A DNA stretch of 64,000 bases from CAXBCP01 sp963977005 (lineage in GTDB: Bacteria; Pseudomonadota; Alphaproteobacteria; MPNO01; UBA830): NCBI GenBank assembly GCA_963977005.1, contig CAXBMQ010000013.1, positions 1-64,000 on the forward strand, read 5' to 3'. A program made the translations under genes and the position numbers. Within the stretch, counting starts at the first letter, position 1, and each line of letters opens with the position of its first letter. A model generated the notes under the pieces. It did not search any database, was not told where the DNA came from, and saw nothing but the letters and a program-made list of their open reading frames with translations. Shown in pieces: positions 60,526-64,000 of the stretch.

Positions 60526-61548
60526 TTATTTGAAGCCGAGAACCGCTTTGAGTTTGGCAATCGTTGCCGGAGGCGTCGCATAGGCATCTGCGACAAGTTT
60601 GTCCAGAACTTCGCCTGCAACGGGCTGGATAGGCGCGCGGCGCTTTTTGGCGCTCTCAAGAAACTTGGGATCGGCCATCATCGCCATGAAAGCCTTGCGA
60701 AGCGCAGTGACGCGGGCCTTCGGAACTTCCGGATGTACCCAGAAGCCCATACCGATCTTCGGCGCGGTCTCAACGAAAGCGACCATGTCCTTCGCTTCCT
60801 GGTCCTGAACGAGACTTGAAAGTTGGGGGACATTGGGGAGTTCCGGGATAACGCCGCCATACTGAACGAGGTGGGTCAGCTTGTTGTCGCGGAGCCAGTC
60901 CGGCTTGCCGGCGGTCCAGCCGGACCAATACTGCATGCGGCCACTGACTTCCTTGGCTTCGAGCGCTTTGTTAACGGCTGCGCCGCCCTTGTAACCTTTC
61001 ACGACTTTGAACTTGGTACCCAGAACCTTATTCATCAGGGTCGGGACGATATAGGTTTCGGAACCGAGACCGGTCGATCCCATGATCACTTCCGTCTTCT
61101 TCGCTTCGGCGACGGACTTGGCTGGCGCGGTATGCCACACCGATATAACGGCGGGCCGTGGCGTAAGCGATCCGAGCCACTGGAACTTCGACGCATCGAA
61201 CTTGACCGACCGAAGAAGCGGCGCAAAAACCGACGGTGCCAGTACTTCGGAGATGTAGGTGCCGTCTTTGGGGGCAGCGTTGTAGGCAAAAGATGCGCCC
61301 TTCGTACCGCCGCCGCCGGGACGGGACTGAATGATGACGGTCGGTTTGCCCGGAATATGATCGCCGAGGTGATCCGTCACCAGGCGACCGTAAAGGCCGA
61401 GAGTCGCGCCAAGGCCTGACGGCACCATCACGGTGACGGTCTTACCGCTGTAGAAATCCGCAATGTCGTCTGCTACCGCCGGAATCGCTATTCCGAGGAC
61501 AGCGACAGCGGGAAGCGTCGCGAGTGCTTTGGTGAATCTTAACGACAT
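60526..61548 (-). CDS. tctC: Tripartite tricarboxylate transporter binding protein (TctC/Bug family)
   Basis: 340 residues. Signal peptide (LATLPAVAVLGIAIPAVA) then DDIADFYSGKTVTVMVPSG, the usual mature start of Bug proteins, and IIQSRPGGGG forming the ligand loop. It delivers a carboxylate to the TctAB fusion. AGGGAGAT lies upstream. The TetR regulator at 61704 is divergent, so it may control this gene. Confidence 0.85.
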   Translation of the reverse strand: MSLRFTKALATLPAVAVLGIAIPAVADDIADFYSGKTVTVMVPSGLGATLGLYGRLVTDHLGDHIPGKPTVIIQSRPGGGGTKGASFAYNAAPKDGTYISEVLAPSVFAPLLRSVKFDASKFQWLGSLTPRPAVISVWHTAPAKSVAEAKKTEVIMGSTGLGSETYIVPTLMNKVLGTKFKVVKGYKGGAAVNKALEAKEVSGRMQYWSGWTAGKPDWLRDNKLTHLVQYGGVIPELPNVPQLSSLVQDQEAKDMVAFVETAPKIGMGFWVHPEVPKARVTALRKAFMAMMADPKFLESAKKRRAPIQPVAGEVLDKLVADAYATPPATIAKLKAVLGFK

Positions 61549-61703
61549 AAATTATCTCCCTTGTTGAGTTTTTGGTCACGTCGAGATCGAAGCTTAGACG
61601 TCGAAGTTTCAATTTGAAAGGGCAGACAAAAATCAAGATTGACTGAATATATCGGTTGATATCGTCCCGTATTGACGGCAATCATGAGCCAAAAGGAGGC
61701 ATG

Positions 61704-62300
61704 ATGGCTGATTCTGCTCCGTTGCCGGTGGCGAGTCCGCGACGAAAAACGAATGAAAGTCTGACCCGGGAAGACTGGGTTTCCGCCGCGTGGGACATGC
61801 TGGGCGAAAGCGGTCTGGATGGGGTGCGGGTGGAGCCCCTTGCGCGCCGTCTGGGCGTGACGAAAGGCAGTTTTTACTGGCATTTCAAGGACCGCCAGCA
61901 GTTGGTCGAAGCGCTGCTCGACCGCTGGTTTTCGATCTGGGACGACCAGATGTCACCCGGAATGGAAAAGGCCGCCGATCCCGCGGACCGCATCTGGGCG
62001 CTTTTCGAAAGTGTCGTCGGCCGGGTCACCCGCGGTCAGACGGTCTCACTCCGCATGCTGTCGCATAGCAATCCGGATGTCGCGCGGCGGATTGACGAAC
62101 GCGATGCGCAGCGGCTTTCGTTTTTGACGGCACAGCTTGTTGCCATCGGGTTTTCCCCTGACGAGGCGCGTGTCCGCGGACAGGTTTACCAAACCATCAT
62201 GACCGGCGAATATCTGCGCAGCGGCGGATTGCCGATGGATGAGCGGATCGCCCGGGCGCGAAGTTATCATCTCATGCTGTCGACACCCGATCGGCCATGA
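61704..62300 (+). CDS. TetR-family transcriptional regulator
   Basis: 198 residues from ATG 61704; an ATG directly before it is too close to AAGGAGG. The helix-turn-helix is GVRVEPLARRLGVTKGSFYWHFKDRQQLVEALLDRW. The C-terminal domain is the ligand part. It is divergent from tctC with 155 bp between and upstream of ubiD, so either may be its target. Confidence 0.85.
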   Translation: MADSAPLPVASPRRKTNESLTREDWVSAAWDMLGESGLDGVRVEPLARRLGVTKGSFYWHFKDRQQLVEALLDRWFSIWDDQMSPGMEKAADPADRIWALFESVVGRVTRGQTVSLRMLSHSNPDVARRIDERDAQRLSFLTAQLVAIGFSPDEARVRGQVYQTIMTGEYLRSGGLPMDERIARARSYHLMLSTPDRP

Positions 62301-62439
62301 AAGCAGCCTCTTTCGACATAATGCGGGCTGGCGAACGCTTCCATACGGTGGCGTATTGAAACGGTAATTCCGAGAGCGTAAACTCTCCCCGACACGCCCT
62401 GCGGACCGGGGCGTTTTTCTAAATCAACGGTGACGAACA

Positions 62440-64000
62440 ATGGCGACGCGGCCAGATGCGATGGCGCCTACGGGCGATGGGACCTATCCCGACCTTCAGG
62501 ACCATATTGCGGCGCTTGAAGCTGAAGGGCTCCTGCTGCGCATAGACAAACCCGTCAACAAGGATACAGAACTGCACCCCCTTGTCCGCTGGCAGTATCG
62601 GGGCGGAATACCGGATGCGCAGCGCAAGGCTTTCCTTTTTACCAATGTCCATGACAGCCGGGGCAGGGCCTACGACATGCCTGTCGTGGTTGGCGCGCTG
62701 GCCGCAAACCGCGATGTGTATCGCATCGGGATAGGCGTTTCGCTCGACGAGATCGGACCGCACTGGGCGAATGCGGTCAACAATCCGGTCGAGCCGGTTG
62801 CCGTGACCGATGCGCCCTGTCAGCAGGTGATTATCACCGGCGAAGACCTGATAGGAGACGGGAAAGGGCTCGATGCGCTGCCTGTGCCGATCTCCACGCC
62901 GGGATTCGACAGCGCGCCATATCTGACGGCCGGCATGTTCGTGACAAAAGATCCCGACACGGGTGTCCAGAATCTCGGCACGTATCGCGGCGGCCTGAAG
63001 GCTTCCAACCGGATGGCCGTACGCATGTCGGCGCGCGAAGGCGGCGCCGGAGGATACCTCCACTGGGAAAAATACAAGGCGCGCGGCGAAAAGATGCCAT
63101 GCGCCATCGTGCTGGGATGCCCGCCGTCGGTGGCCTATACCGGCCCGCAGAAAATCCGCCGCGATGTAGACGAACTGACAATTGCCGGAGGGCTGGCGGG
63201 GGCGCCGATCCGCACGGTGAAATGCACGAACGTCGATCTTGTTGTGCCTGCGGATTCGGAAATCGTTATCGAGGGACTCGTCGATACCGAATATCTCGAA
63301 CCCGAAGCGCCGTTCGGCGAATCCCACGGTCATATATCACTCGAAGACTACAATATGATCTTCGAGGTGACGGCGATCACGCGTAAATCGAACGCTGTGT
63401 TTTCGTCCATTATCAGTCAGGTGACCCCCTCGGAATCGTCCGTCATCAAGCGTGTGGCGTACGAGCCGATGTTCCTCGCACATATTCGCGATCACCTTGG
63501 GGTAAAGGGGATCAAGCGGGTGTTCATGCACGAGCCGCTGACAAATATCCGTCGCGTGATTTTCCTGCAGATGGAGCCCGGCACGCCGCGAACCGAGGTC
63601 TGGCGCGCGTTGTATGGCGCGACGTCGCTGCGTGCGGATTGCGGCAAATATGTGATCGCCGTGAACGAGGACATCGATCCGGATAACGGCGACGCGGTGT
63701 TCTGGTCACTCGGTTATCGGGCCGATCCGGACAAGGACATTGAAATTCTGCGCCACCGCGATGCAGGGCATGGCCCGAAAGGGGCAGGCGGCACGCGGCC
63801 CGAGGATTCGACGCTCCTGATCGACGCGACCCTGAAGCGCGACATGCCGCCGCTGGCACTGCCGAAACGTGAATACATGGAGCGCGCGAAGGAACTCTGG
63901 GAAGAACTGGGTCTGCCGCCGCTGAATCCGGAAAGTCCGTGGCATGGGTATTCTCTCGGGGACTGGACCGAAGAATGGGACCGGCTCGCCGACCGCGCCG
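62440..64000 (+). CDS. ubiD: UbiD-family decarboxylase, partial (right edge)
   Basis: 520 codons are visible and the end is missing. It is longer than the enzyme at 4037. LGTYRGGLKASNRMAVRM and LVDTEYLEPEAPFGESHGHI hold the cofactor-binding Arg and the catalytic Glu. GRAYDMPVVVGALAANRDVY is a normal N-terminal UbiD block. It may decarboxylate an aromatic acid of the neighbouring catabolic clusters; its own substrate is unknown. Confidence 0.85.
   Translation, partial: MATRPDAMAPTGDGTYPDLQDHIAALEAEGLLLRIDKPVNKDTELHPLVRWQYRGGIPDAQRKAFLFTNVHDSRGRAYDMPVVVGALAANRDVYRIGIGVSLDEIGPHWANAVNNPVEPVAVTDAPCQQVIITGEDLIGDGKGLDALPVPISTPGFDSAPYLTAGMFVTKDPDTGVQNLGTYRGGLKASNRMAVRMSAREGGAGGYLHWEKYKARGEKMPCAIVLGCPPSVAYTGPQKIRRDVDELTIAGGLAGAPIRTVKCTNVDLVVPADSEIVIEGLVDTEYLEPEAPFGESHGHISLEDYNMIFEVTAITRKSNAVFSSIISQVTPSESSVIKRVAYEPMFLAHIRDHLGVKGIKRVFMHEPLTNIRRVIFLQMEPGTPRTEVWRALYGATSLRADCGKYVIAVNEDIDPDNGDAVFWSLGYRADPDKDIEILRHRDAGHGPKGAGGTRPEDSTLLIDATLKRDMPPLALPKREYMERAKELWEELGLPPLNPESPWHGYSLGDWTEEWDRLADRA

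Overview
The window looks like chromosomal DNA of a free-living, metabolically versatile alphaproteobacterium. It is GC-rich, and it is dense in CaiB-type CoA-transferases, UbiD decarboxylases, molybdenum hydroxylases and TRAP/TTT transporters, with an HPGLVPGSR-type palindromic repeat family. Genus cannot be decided from sequence alone. I recognise no rRNA, tRNA or CRISPR array. Both ends cut a gene: a PhnN/thymidine-phosphorylase-type fusion on the left and a UbiD decarboxylase on the right.

The main biological content is a dispersed gene set for reductive degradation of nicotinate (Azorhizobium type). It includes a Mo-hydroxylase (29.7-33.3 kb), 6-hydroxynicotinate reductase (33.3-34.8 kb), an enamidase that closely resembles the Eubacterium barkeri enzyme (39.7-40.9 kb), a glutarate-type CoA-transferase and glutaryl-CoA dehydrogenase (5.7-8.2 kb). 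A 2-oxoacid:ferredoxin oxidoreductase (26.4-29.3 kb) could supply low-potential electrons. Six copies of one 18-bp palindrome, consensus TTGTTYGTRYACAAACAA, lie before nadC, ubiD, a marR gene, korAB, the hydroxylase operon and a second amino-acid-synthesis-family gene. In four of them a TTGACA/TTGACG hexamer sits 19-23 nt upstream. This is best read as one MarR regulon with autoregulation.

The most novel proposal comes from the left edge. nadC (quinolinate phosphoribosyltransferase) is followed 17 bp later by a gene fusing ribose-1,5-bisphosphate kinase (PhnN) to an archaeal-type nucleotide/thymidine phosphorylase. Together they could run a PRPP-recycling cycle that turns quinolinate into nicotinate and feeds the pathway above. 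This is inference, but the operator before nadC supports it.

Layout: 0-8.8 kb holds the fusion, nadC, an amidohydrolase, an inverted-repeat-flanked GIY-YIG gene, ubiD, gcdH, the CoA-transferase and marR. 8.9-22 kb holds housekeeping-like and signalling genes (chemoreceptor, FprA-type reductase, MetE-like protein, CHASE histidine kinase with response regulator, GNAT-nitrilase fusion). 22.1-26.5 kb holds a ParDE module and an AT-rich insert. The insert carries a DUF3696-type ATPase and an unknown partner, and it is bracketed by a 99-bp duplication of the korB 3' end. 26.4-42.4 kb is the nicotinate region. 42.6-53.8 kb holds transporters and a second catabolic cluster (Rieske oxygenase, CoA-transferase, CoA ligase, amidohydrolase, citrate-lyase-like protein). 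54-64 kb holds a complete TRAP system, a second amidohydrolase, a TctA-TctB fusion with TctC, a TetR regulator and the second UbiD.
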